A stretch of 64,000 nucleotides of DNA from Benincasa hispida (Eukaryota > Streptophyta > Magnoliopsida > Cucurbitales > Cucurbitaceae). Shown here in pieces: positions 36,491 through 46,841 of this stretch; position 1 is the first letter of the stretch, and each line of letters starts with the position of its first letter. The stretch spans positions 50,457,513 through 50,521,512 of the forward strand of contig NC_052355.1 in the NCBI RefSeq assembly GCF_009727055.1, in the 5' to 3' direction. Made by a program: the position numbers and the translations under genes. Below the pieces are notes generated by a model. The model made no database searches. It saw only the letters and a program-made list of their open reading frames with translations, and was not told where the DNA came from.

Positions 36491-36837
36491 AACCATGACC
36501 GTCTTAATCCCATGGGAAAACTTGAAATATACTGGGCCTAAAGCTTAGTCCAACCCTAATTAAGTGGCTAAAGAAAAACAGCCCTAATTAATTTTTTCCC
36601 CTATTTAACTTCGAATTGAAATCTTCTTCAATATGATTGCTCTTGGTCCAAAGTAAAGTTGACAGCCTTGAAATAAAATGAACTCGGGCTTACGAGGAGA
36701 GATGGCCCAATTCTTAAAATCCTTGCTTTTCCTTACCTTTTTGTTCACAAATTTCTTTAAAACAAGAAACGAACATGGAGGGATTCAGTCGGGGGGAAAC
36801 AAAAATGCTGATTTAAGAGTTCGTTAAAAGACAGAAG

Positions 36838-37116
36838 ATGGCTGTTGCTGGCCAAGAACCACTGCCCACTTTCCGGTGGAATGAATGGCGAGATGAGATC
36901 ATACTTAGGTAAGAAGAATCTCCATTATGTTTGCGAATCTCTAACCCCTTTATTTGTTTTAGCAATCAATGGGTTGAGGAATTAGTTAATCCTATGTTTA
37001 TCTTCATTCTTAACATGCTTAGTTATTGGGTTTTGGGTTTTTTAGCAAAGGAAGGAACGTCTGACTTGGAAACAATGCAATCCCCAATTGCAGTTGAGAA
37101 AGTTAAGAAACAGAGG
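36838..37116 (+). other. Possible 5' exons or leader of the RING gene
   Basis: ATGGCTGTTGCTGGCC at 36838 has a good start context (AAGATGG) and runs open to CTTAG|GTAAGAAG at 36908. After an intron ending TTTTTTAG at 37045 (or AAAG at 37050), a second exon ends AGAGG|GTAAGTAA at 37116. Two readings stay open: MAVAGQEPLPTFRWNEWRDE... using the 37050 acceptor, and an ATG at 36887 giving MNGEMRSYL then AKEGTSDLETMQSPIAVEKV. Neither joins in frame to the RING start at 37340 by an obvious junction. It is best seen as a spliced leader with upstream ORFs or a small separate gene. Confidence 0.35.
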
Positions 37117-37339
37117 GTAAGTAAAGCTATCCCTTTCTTGTCTTAAAGTTTCAAAGGTTTGAAGTTTGAAACCAAAGCAAGGTTACCCATCTCCTTTTTT
37201 CTCTCATTTTCTTTTTGTTCTGATTACCCCCTTATAATTCTCAGATGACAGGACAAAGCCTTTCCACAAATACATTTCATCTTTTCTTGTCTTTCTTTAT
37301 CATTCGTTCTTTTGTTCTATCAAATTCAAAGGAAAAAAT

Positions 37340-38775
37340 ATGTGGCCAGAACAACCCAAAAGGAATTCATTTAAAGAATCTCTTAAAGCTGTTGAAGCTG
37401 ATATAAAACATGCAAATACATTGTAAGTATTATATAGGCTTAATCCAAGAAATGCAAATACCTGGCAATCTAAGGAGGAAACTTTTGGGGTTCTATTCTC
37501 TCAATGCTCCTTCAATTTTTGTGTAGCGGTTGGTACACTGGTAATCTTCATTTGTTGGCGATATCCCCATCATTTCCCCCAATTTTAAGACTTCTCCACA
37601 AGTTTCATCTTCTGGAATCCATAAGCTTTACCATAAACCCTCCTTTATTTTCTAGAATCCAAAAGATTGCCATGGTTCTGAACTTCTGATATACAAGCTT
37701 TGTTGTTACATTAGTTGAATGACTTGTTGATATTGACATTGAAAACTGGGGTTTCTCACGGGGTTTGAACCGTTTGGTTTTGCATTTGCAGGGCGGCTAT
37801 GCTCCCGAGAGATTACGGTGGCTTTTGTATTCAAATGAGATTGCATTACAGCCCATTTGCTCCATTTTTTCTTCATTGGATCGAATGGATGGATTTCAGT
37901 TGCACAGATCCTCTTCCAAGTTTTTTGGGCCTTTTCCACATACTCTTGTACAAGGTGTTTCCCTCAATTCTTGCAGCATTATTGACAACTTGACTTCCAT
38001 TTTCCTGAGCCCTGGGGGAAGTTTTCTTTCTCGCCTGTTTAAAGAAATCTAAAGCCCCCTCAATGTTTACTCAAGTATGCAGGTATACGTCGATGGAAAA
38101 CCGTTGGTGTTGCCAAGAGAAAGAAAAGCCACCCTTAAGGAGTTTTATGGTCCGTACTTCTCTCCTAACTTTTGCTTTTCTAGAGATAAAACAGATTAGT
38201 TTCAAATCATTTACTGTGAAAAACCCTGGCAGCTGTAATATACCCTTCACTTAGGCAACTTCATAGTGGGCGTGTTGAATCAAAAGGAGAGACTTCGTCT
38301 AGGAAGATAACAGAAGACGAACAAAATCTATCTAATGAAGATCTTCAGAGGGATGAAGAATGTGGGATATGCATGGAGAACTGCAGAGATGTTGTCTTGC
38401 CAAATTGTGGTCATTCGATGTGCCTCAGCTGCTTCCAGGATTGGTAATCTCAATAGTACAATTTTACACCAAATTTTCTTCCTTCTTAACTTTGAAGTTT
38501 CTGTTGTACATTTTTCTTATCATCAGCTAACAATTAAGAGTTATCCCTGTGGTAATCTTGTCTTCAGGAGTGCGAGATCGCGTTCCTGTCCGTTTTGTCG
38601 TAACTGTCTAAACAGGTTGAGCACCAGGGATCTGTGGGTTCTTACAAGCGACGAAGAAATCATCGACTCAGAAACTCTGGCCAAGGAAAATCTATTACAT
38701 TTCTACCTTTATACCGAAAACCTCCCACTGTTTCAACCAGACATGAATATTTTTATGCCAGATTACATGTTCTGA
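37340..38775 (+). CDS. RING-HC E3 ubiquitin ligase, AIRP2-like
   Basis: Exons are 37340-37422, 37792-37954, 38083-38149, 38233-38443 and 38568-38775 (732 nt, 243 aa). All introns are GT-AG and phases agree. Residues 10-27 (SFKESLKAVEADIKHANT), then QMRLHYSPFAPFFLHWIEWM (42-61) and KEFYAVIYPSLRQLHSG (101-117) follow the N-terminal domain of Arabidopsis AIRP2-type ligases. A complete C3HC4 RING follows: C148-C151-C163-H165-C168-C171-C182-C185. Then come DLWVLTSDEEIIDSETLAKE and the hydrophobic end (FMPDYMF). Family members transfer ubiquitin in the cytosol, and several act in ABA and drought responses; that is family knowledge. Start: the first ATG in a spliced frame; upstream exons may exist. 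The gene looks intact. Its exact paralogue is undecided. Confidence 0.9.
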
Positions 38776-40092
38776 TCCATCAGAAGAAAGAATCATGATC
38801 CAATGCTTTGGCAAGACTTGTATATAACTTCAGTTGAGGAAGCCCTTACGCAACAGGGGAGGAAAATTCTGGCAATATACAAATTGAAACAGTAGGAGAT
38901 GTCAAAACGAAGGCTTCTCGAGTTCGAGACTGTCATCTAGATCATATCCAAACTATGCTGTAAGCTTGATTCTCTGCTAATATCATCTGTACAAATTCAC
39001 GAGATTGCAAGATAGATAGATAGAGAAAGAGAGAGTATTTCTCTGTATAATTTCTGCTGCTAATCCAATGGTTTCCTTTTCTTCTTTCCCAGTGTTGTGT
39101 CTTTTAAAATAAATTGCATTCAGTGACTAAGATACAAATTCAAACGAACATGTTCTGTGAACCTTATACCATATGAATTATTGATAGAGCATTGTCATTT
39201 CAACAACGTAATCAACTTCAATTTGTTTTAGTAAATAACTAAACATAAATACAGATGGGGCCATCTCAATAAAAGTAGTTTAAGGAAAAGGTTGAGTATC
39301 AATATAGTGGGATAATTGATACCATAACCACTGGTGGCTGGTGTTGAGTTCAGACAATTACAAGACACTGAGACATCCTTGTGGGAGCTTGTTCTCAAGG
39401 TGCACACTGATCCTATTCTGGGATTGGATATTTTGTTGTTTTTAGCATAAAATTAACAGATTAATTCAATGAAGAAGATACTAACTTCTCGGTTCTGAAA
39501 GTTATCTGTCCAAACAGCAACTTGGGTCTGATTAAATTGTTGTGAAATAGTGAAAGTTTCCTGCTTTTAGGACATCCATTAAGGGTTTTGTTCATGCAGA
39601 AGTAACGGCTCACCTACTTAACTAGGCTACAGGTAGAGATATGAGAATCATCTGAAAACAACTTACACTTGAAGATTGGCATTCTGGTTCATCTCTCTAA
39701 AACTCTATCATTGCTTTCATATTGAGATTGATCCTCTGAAAGCAAGAACATCACTCCTGAAGTAAAGTTTCAGCCACTGATATTCAATTTAGACAATAAC
39801 AGAAGAAACCACCTGCCTTCACCATATTAAAATCAGTTTTCTGCCTTAATCTTCAACATTCTGATGAACCAATGCTCTAGAAAATACAAGGGGTTGCAGT
39901 TTTGCAGGTAACTAAAGGTATCATTCCATCAATAATAACAAATGTTTACATCAAAGCTTTGTTGGATAGATTACAAAAGCCAGGATGAAATTGCAAGAAC
40001 TTCATCTTCATTACTGTTTACATCAGGTACTTTGAAACTGAAAGCAGCAAAAAAAAAAAAAAAAACTACTCTTGAAGACTACTCCCAATTTT
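38776..40092. other. Intergenic region between two convergent genes
   Basis: 3' flanks of the RING gene (plus) and the HSP gene (minus). A possible poly(A) signal AATAAA for the RING gene lies at 39108-39113, and a short GATA/GA microsatellite at 39010-39036. There is an A run at 40050-40065. No ORF or repeat was recognised. Confidence 0.6.
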
Positions 40093-40885
40093 TCACTGGA
40101 CATTGATGTCCACAATTTTACTTGTAACACTAGCTTTTGGTATAGTTATGTATAAGACCCCATCTTTTACCTCTGCCTTAATCTGCTCAAATTGAATATT
40201 CTCAGGCAAAGCAATTCTGCTGCTATATCTTCCATAGCTTTTAGCAGACCAATCTCCCTCTTCTTCTTCTACCTTCCCATTTTCTGAACTAGCCTTCTTC
40301 ACCTTCTCAGCCTTCTCAGCTTTCACAACCAGCATTTTCTCCTCCACCCACACCTTCACATCGTCCTTCGTCATACCTGGCATGTCAAACCTCATCTTGT
40401 ACTCATTTTCCCCTTCTTTAATCTCCCATGGAGTTCTTCCCCTGCTATAACCAGCTCCATCGCTGGTAAATGGAGGTGACGGCCATGCCCCCGAGTAAGC
40501 AAAAGGATCATCCATTATCCTCTCCATTGTCTCCATCATTTGCTGTACCGTTCTCGCCGTCGGAAATCGATCCCAAAGCCCTAGAAAACAAACAAACAAA
40601 CACGAGAAATTAGCAAAAAGAGGGGAAAACATTAAAACTAGCAGCAAAAGGTTAAAGGTTGGATTAATTACCAACAGGAGCTACTCGTTTCTTTGGTGGC
40701 TGAGATGTTTGGTGTTCCTTTCCCACTGCTCTCTGTAAGTGATCGAGATTATCTTTGCCATTCCCTGCCATGGCTTTAATGCTACTTCTACGAGCAAGCA
40801 TTGTAAGCTTCTTCGGATCATTAGAAGAGGCTTTGCTAGGCGTGAAGGAGACGAATCGAGGCAGATTTGATACGGCTTGAGCCAT
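40093..40885 (-). CDS. HSP21: Plastid-type small heat shock protein (HSP21-like)
   Basis: Exon 1 is 40885-40672 and exon 2 is 40580-40093, with a 91-bp GT-AG intron; 233 aa. Residues 1 to about 45 are rich in Ser, Lys and Arg with few acids, typical of a transit peptide. Residues 86-94 (MMETMERIM) form the Met-rich amphipathic helix typical of plastid HSP21. The alpha-crystallin domain starts at PWEIKEGE (122): consensus II is P139 with LVV after it, consensus I is P197-X14-GVL (212-214), then LYITIPK. The C-terminal I-X-V motif is I230-N-V232. Known role: ATP-independent holdase protecting plastid proteins under heat. Subcellular site is inferred; a mitochondrial form is less likely because of the Met-rich helix and RFDMPG. 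A heat-shock-element-like site lies upstream. Confidence 0.92.
40581..40671 (-). other. Intron of the HSP21-like gene
   Basis: Donor G|GTAATT at 40671 and acceptor TTTTCTAG ending at 40581. It splits a Gly codon (G|GG), giving ...RVAPVG-LWDRF. Translation through it meets no stop in one frame, but that reading breaks the HSP21 pattern. Confidence 0.88.
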
Positions 40886-41082
40886 TTATTAAACTAAACC
40901 TAGTGGATTGTCTAGAAATCTGTGCCTGTAAAGAGAAGTGTCAGGTTCGAATTGAGTTGGAGAGAGTTGTGGGAATGAAGATTCTGTAAGAAATGTTTTG
41001 GTGGAGAAATTCGCCATCGTCGGAGGTATAAAAGGAGGGAGAAGGAGTCTCTGGAGACGGAAAGAACTGGAACCTCCCTTCC

Positions 41083-41100
41083 TTCTAGATTTCTCCAGAA
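41083..41100 (-). promoter_or_regulatory. Heat-shock-element-like site upstream of HSP21-like gene
   Basis: TTCTAGATTTCTCCAGAA has four alternating 5-bp modules (TTC-nn-GAt-nn-cTC-nn-GAA), two perfect and two with one change. It lies about 200 bp upstream of the ATG at 40885, a usual distance for sHSP promoters. It also reads symmetrically, so strand is nominal. Confidence 0.6.
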
Positions 41101-41442
41101 ATCTGATAGGTGGGGGAGAGAGCCATCCAACGCAATTATCCTCAATTTCGAAATTGATTTATTGATTCTTCATCCGACATCAATCATATTCGAATAATTG
41201 TACCGATGATTTAAAAATTTGAACCCCAATTATAAATGACCCAAATTTTCATAAAAAAAAAATTTGTACCTATATGAGCCAATTCACCCGATCCACATCA
41301 GTGTAGCATGTAAGAGAGTAATGAGAACTCTCGGTGAATAATGAACCCAAGAGCTAAACTGCCCTTCAACTACCTTAGTAGCCTCTTAACAGCTTGCATA
41401 TGAGACAATTTTGGAGCCTATTGAAACTGGCCTAGCTTGTTA

Positions 41443-42125
41443 AATGAGTTTAGCCAATTAATCTCGAATAACTCTACGTCTGCAAGGTCCCCTTACTAGC
41501 TCTTAAATGAATTAGCTTTTAGAGATATAATTACACGTTTAATTTTAAAAATTAAACAGAATAAGATAATTCATATTGAAATATGATTTAAATATTTGAG
41601 GATGAATTTGTGTAAAATTAAATTTAATATTTGGTATTAAATTAATTCCAATTATTTAAGTTGTTTAAATAATTATTTATTAATTTTATTAAGAAAATTA
41701 ATTTATGATATTAATTTTGTAAAATTAATAATATTTTCAATTTTAGAAATCAAATTAATTTTTGAAATCAATTGAAAAAATTGAAAAAGTTTTAAAAACA
41801 CAAAATGGGATTATGACTTTTTCCATTTACTCCTTCAACTTGCTCACACAAAACCCACCATTTTTTGCTTCAATAACTTCAAGCATGAGCTGCATCTCAT
41901 GCAACCATCTTCTTTGCATGATAGTCTGCAATATATTGAGAAGAATGGAGTGGAATTGAGGCATGCAATCTATAGAATTTTTGCAGAAAAATTCGTGGTG
42001 AAGAAGATGAGAATCAAGATTTCAAGAAGTTCTACAAAGGTATGACTTGAAACCCTCTTGATATTAATGAATTAGAGTGCTTATCGATCCTTGTTGCTTC
42101 CGCTATTTGCTGATATACTCTAACA
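41443..42125 (+). mobile_element. Truncated Copia 5' LTR, family 2 (D)
   Basis: Matches the last part of LTR B (from GAGTTTAGCCAATTAATCTCG at 55175) and ends TGATATACTCTAACA, directly before a primer site. The first ~1.2 kb of the LTR is missing, and about 180 bp near 42008 is deleted relative to B. It starts about 560 bp upstream of the HSP21-like ATG. Confidence 0.85.
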
Positions 42126-42127
42126 AT

Positions 42128-42139
42128 TGGTATCAGAGC
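42128..42139 (+). other. Primer binding site of Copia element D/B
   Basis: TGGTATCAGAGC follows the LTR end TAACA after ATT. It is complementary in type to initiator tRNA-Met, the usual Copia primer. Confidence 0.9.
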
Positions 42140-43457
42140 ATGATTTAAGCACTCAATTTGGTTTAATTTTGGTGCGGTGGGTGTTTTTCATGAGTTATAT
42201 GAACATGGTGCACTAATATGGTTTTTTTTTTTTATTTTTTTTTATTTTTAGTTTTGGCATTTATTTTCTCTTTGATTTCTTGATCAAATTTGTAACTGGC
42301 TCTTGATTCATGAGTTTATATGTGTTCTCAAGAGTGTAATTTATTTGGAGTCATTAGAGTTGAAATTAAGTTGTAATTGAAGAAACAAGTGAAGAAGGTC
42401 GAGCTACATATTCTAGTTCTTCAGCCTATGCTCAAATCTGGGCATTGAAGTGTTGCGTGCTACACGATCGCATAGCTTCGGGCGCCGATGTGTACATACA
42501 CTAGACGATTGTGTAGCTATGGGTGCTGGGCGTTGAAGTGTTGTGCGCTAGATGATCATGGAACTACGGGAGCTAAACGATGTATAGAGGCGCTATACGA
42601 TAGCTCTACATGATAGTGTAGCTTTGTGCGGGAGCTAAACGATATGAAGAGTGCTATACGATAGCACTCCACAATCGTGTAGCTTTGTGTAGGCGTTATA
42701 CGATAGCACTAAACGATCGTGTCGCTTTGTGTGTGCGCTAAATGATCAGAAGAGGCACTATACGATGGCATTACATGATCGTGTAGCATTATCCGACATT
42801 AGACGATGGCGCTACACAATCAGGCATGATGGGCCATTTCGAGCATGGAGCGAGAGTAGCCGGTTCGACTGATTTTCTTGAGGTCCTGTCCGGTTCAGCC
42901 TCAAAAGGTTTTCAGACTTTTCTGGTCCGGTTCAAGTTGTTTGGGTTCGGTTTGGAGCGGTTCGAGCGGTTCTGAAGCGATTTTGAAGCTGTTTTATAAT
43001 AATTAGGCTTTTGTTTGCTTGTTTGTGCCAAAACTAAAACCATACTAGTTTGTGTTTAATTATTTATGCATTTGATGTATGTTATAATTAAATAAATCTT
43101 GTATGTGCATACAGTATGCCATAAAGATTTAAAATCTCACCATAGGAAGCATGTTACATGCATTGAAAATATATTATAAAATGTTATAATATATAGTCTG
43201 CATGTTAGGATTTCTTTTATTTAATATAATTGTTATATTAAATATTGAATGCCTTTGATGTATGTTGTGGATGTTTAGCATGTCTAAAATTTTGTAAACT
43301 GTTATAAAATTGGGTTAGATGTTTAAAATCCATAACAAAGAACAGTTGCATGCTCACGTAGGTTAACCACTCGTTTTAATAGCTAAAATAAATTGTTAAA
43401 ACTTGTAAAACTCGGGTTACAAACTCAACCGATATATATTCCTGTCTAAGGCTGCAC
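42140..43457 (+). mobile_element. Copia leader (element D/B)
   Basis: Non-coding leader between primer site and gag. It is collinear with the minus-strand leader of C (48829 down to 48521, then 46836 down to about 45990). It carries palindromic array 3 and a CGGTTC-rich part at 42860-42975. It stops at CCTGTCTAAGGCT (43457), where the minus-strand gag of C begins. Confidence 0.75.
42455..42835 (+). repeat. ACGATCG palindromic repeat array 3 (Copia leader)
   Basis: About sixteen units on a consensus near GCTAnACGATCGTGTAGC. Examples: GCTACACGATCGCATAGC, ACTAGACGATTGTGTAGC, GCTATACGATAGCAC, ACTAAACGATCGTGTCGC. Spacing is roughly 15-40 bp. Many units differ from the consensus only by C to T or G to A at the CpG sites. 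Confidence 0.85.
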
Positions 43458-44303
43458 TACACGATCGTTTCCAATGCCCAACTTCTCCGCAATGGAAACA
43501 TTTTCCTTTGGGAGTTTTGTTTTTGTTTTTCTTTGCAGTGGCTTTCTTTTTCCCTTTTCCCTTCTTCTTCATTTGTACGGTTTTATCCTTAGAAAAAGAA
43601 GGACCAACTTTCTTATCATTATTGTGTTTAGTACCTGATGTGGACCCCTTATAAAACTTTTTCGGTTTTGAAATAACATTTATTTCTTTTTCCTTTAGTT
43701 TCATCATTGATTGATAAGTCTGCAACTCATTCAACAACGTCGCTAAGTTATAAGTGATTTTGTTCATTATAGCATTTGTCCTAAACAGTAGATAACTCTC
43801 AGAAAGAGATTCCAGTATCATGCTCACTTGACTTGTCTCGTCTATCATCGCCTCGTGAGCCTCCGCAATATTGAAATAAACCATCATGTCGAGAACGTAT
43901 TCTCTTACGTTTGTTCCATCTTTCATGGATGTAACATAGACATACTTGATGGCTTCTTGTCTAACAGAAGATGACGGTTGCCCGAACATCTCCTGTAATG
44001 ATGCCATAATCTCACGGGTTGTGGGCATGACCTCATGCTTCTTGTTGAGTACATCAGATATACTCGCCAAGATATAAGCCCGGGCTTTCTCGTTCACCCT
44101 CACCCACCTATCATAGATGTCTCGAACATTTTAGGTGGCTGTTGAACTAGGAACTGGAGGACACTCCTCCATCAACACAAACCTCATATCATCTACTACT
44201 AATATCGTATTGATATTTGACTTCCAGTTCGAATAACCCTCTCCGTTAAATTTATCAAAAGCAAGCAATTGTATGATTGAGTTCGATATTGATGAAACAT
44301 TTT
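43417..44303 (-). pseudogene. Copia gag pseudogene (element C)
   Basis: On the minus strand the frame reads QLLAFDKFNGEGYSNWKSNI and MRFVLMEECPPVP, then a TAA stop near 44133, then VRVNEKARAYILASISDVLN and onward. The UBN2-type capsid region is followed by a Lys-rich linker and a CCHC zinc knuckle CFHCGEVGHWKRSC (C-X2-C-X4-H-X4-C) near 43470-43515, which binds genomic RNA in this family. The start codon region is disturbed by an extra base. The last dozen codons read past the breakpoint at 43457 into element D and do not belong to gag. No pol follows. Confidence 0.88.
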
Positions 44304-44691
44304 AAATAAACTCTAATAAATCTGCATATAAATCCATTTTTAACAAAATAATAAAGTACCCAATAAATCTTTATTTATTTGCAACGATACTTAAGTGATT
44401 TAGAACAATTACTACCGAGGGCCAGTCAAGAATTCTTTCACAGAAGTAAGACAGTACTTGACCAAATACTATTTTCCAGAATAACTCATATTCCAATAGT
44501 TCTTTTCGTTATCATTTTCGATCAAGATCTTTACTAACAATTAGTAATTCTTGTAAGTGTGACCCGCCATTTTCAGATCTTATAGGACGGTATGAATATG
44601 CCTCCAAGATAGAAGAAAATATCCAAGACGGAACTATAAGACTCCATTCATTTTACTGAAGCCTGGGATGTTCCGAATCCTATGTTACAAC
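44304..44691 (-). mobile_element. Copia leader of element C, part next to gag
   Basis: Minus-strand leader with GTATCGTTGCAAATAAATAA near 44380. The same phrase appears on the plus strand at 50641 in element B, just before its coding region. Confidence 0.7.
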
Positions 44692-45416
44692 TTATGAAGC
44701 ACAAATACTTCATGTGAGGCAAAGAATTTGTATCGGACAGTATCAGATACCGATACTTCCAGATACTTCCCAGATACGTATCTGACACACGATTTGATGT
44801 ATCTATTTCTATGCATATCTTTTTTTAAAGAAAAAAGACAAGCAACTCATCTATTTTTTTCCCAATCTAAAATTAGACAACCTATTTAGAAAGCTCACTA
44901 CTCGAGTCCAAAACTAAAAGGAAAAAAATAAATAAAAGACCAAACCCTAGAATCATCTAATCTTCATCTTCACATTTGAGTCCACGCAAAGTTCACTAAA
45001 ATATAAACAATTTGGATATCTTAAAAAATTCAATGAAGAAGTTCTTCATTTATCTTCATACTTCTCCCTCTAATCTTCTTCTTCTTCTTTATAATATGAG
45101 TCACTTTTCTATTTCATTTTATTAACTATTGTACTTCAACATCTTAGTTGCTTTTTTTGTATTGTATTTCAGTGTTTGTATTCTATTTTGTGCTATTGTT
45201 ATTAACTTGTATGTTAAATTTATCTATATCCTAGATTTTTTTTTAAGAAAAAGAAAATGTATCTTCAATGATCAGTATCCTCGTTTTTTAGAAATATATA
45301 TAGAAAAAATGACGTATCTTTAGACGTATCCGTATGTTAGTTTTTTAGAAACCGACGAATCGCCGTATCCGATCGTATCTGTATCGTGTAACCGTATCTG
45401 TGTCTGTGCTTCATAG
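44692..45416. mobile_element. TIR DNA transposon, GTATC family (copy 1, intact ends)
   Basis: 725 bp with terminal inverted repeats TTATGAAGCACA and TGTGCTTCATAG, and a perfect 8-bp target duplication GTTACAAC (44684-44691 and 45417-45424). Both ends are packed with GTATC/GATAC motifs, including the palindrome AGATACGTATCT-like sites near 44770 and a run at 45310-45400. There is no transposase frame (the longest ORF is 64 codons), so it is non-autonomous. The 8-bp duplication suggests hAT. It is inserted in the leader of Copia element C. The second copy is at 5848-6486. Confidence 0.9.
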
Positions 45417-45424
45417 GTTACAAC

Positions 45425-46841
45425 CCTCCGAGGGGATCGCCGCGGTTAACGATAGCTAGTGCCGCCTAAAAAGATAGCGGCGCAACAATAGGAATCTCAT
45501 GATTCAAACTAATGGAGGAACCGTAGGAAATGTTGACACATTTCCTTCACCCACTTACTATGAACTACCTCCCTCATTCACCTTGTTATTGACCCATGCA
45601 AACACTTTCCAAATGGAGCAGTCGAGGTAAAATCGACACGAAGCCGAGCATGGATCTGACGGTGTGAACTCTTGATGACATGAAAGCTAATAACTATATA
45701 TCATTGAATATATTGTTAATCTCCCACTGAAGTGTTCTAAATGTTTGGGTATTTTACTTAGGCATGACGACTAATTTCATACAACCTAAGTCTAAGTGGT
45801 TTATTCAAGTATAACACTTATAATTGGAATTAACCTACAATGTCTTGGTGATAAACCATTTTATTACCTCATATCGCTCACGCAAGCTCATAATATCAGT
45901 TAACAACTCTCAATAGTTCGGTCATAATCCCCAGGTAGGAGGTGTTCCGTAAACCGGCAACTTAAGTACCCCTAGCCTTAGACAGGTTTATGAACCGATA
46001 TGAGTTTGTATTTTATAAGGTAACAATCTATTTTAACGATTAAAACTAATTGTTAATCTAAGTGGCATGCAACTGTTCTTTGTTATGAATTTTAAACATC
46101 TAACTAATTTTATAACAACTTACAAAATTTTAGACATGCTTAACATCTACAACATTCAACAAAATTATCTAATATAAACATTATATTAAACATGACCCTA
46201 ACATGCATACTATATATTATAACAATTATAACATACTTTCAATGCATGTAACATGCTTCCTACAGTGGGGTTTTAAATCTCCATGGCATACTGTATGCAT
46301 ATACATGAATTATTTAATTATTACATACATCACATGCATAAACAATTAAATACTATCTGATATGATTTTTGTTTTGGCAAAAACAAGCAAACAGATGCCT
46401 AATTATTACAAACAGCTTCAAAAACGTCTTTAAATCGCTCGAACCGCTCCAAACCGAACCCAAGCATCTTGAACCGGACTGGATGAGTCTGAACCGAACT
46501 AGCCAAAAACCCTTTGAGGCTGAACCGGATTGGACCTTGAGAAAACTAGTCGAACCAGCTGCTCTCAGTCCAACCTCAAAGTCTTTCTAAGGCCGATCGT
46601 GTACGTTGAAGGCAATTGTCTAACACCATCATCTTGTGTTGAGAAGAGGTACACGATCACTTAGTGTCTTCTGTCTATCGCATAGTACAATCACTTAACT
46701 CTCGAATAGAACTAAACGATCGTTTAACACCATCGCCTAGCGTTTCATATCATCGTTTAGTGTCTACCGCAGCTAAACAATCGCTTAGCTCTATCGTATA
46801 GAACATCATGTAACGCCTGGAACTAGATGTCGCTTAGCAAC
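45425..46841 (-). mobile_element. Copia leader of element C, middle part
   Basis: Minus-strand leader, collinear with 42840-43457 and with 80-1300 of element A (shared GGTTTACGGAACACC, TTAAGTTGCCGG and ATGCATG/TATAACATTT-rich stretches). It includes array 4. It is separated from its 5' part by element O. Confidence 0.7.
46590..46836 (-). repeat. ACGATCG palindromic repeat array 4 (leader of C)
   Basis: Nine to ten units, e.g. ACTAAACGATCGTTTAAC, GCTAAACAATCGCTTAGC, ATCATCGTTTAGTGTC and TACACGATCACTTAGTG. It is the counterpart of array 3 in the inverted leader. Confidence 0.8.

Noticed and set aside
40912..41145. Minus-strand 77-codon ORF upstream of HSP21
   Set aside because: It spans the promoter region and the heat-shock-element-like site, and shows no domain.
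42455..42835. CRISPR-like array
   Set aside because: Units are diverged and palindromic, spacers are short and uneven, the host is a plant nuclear genome, and the array sits in a retrotransposon leader.
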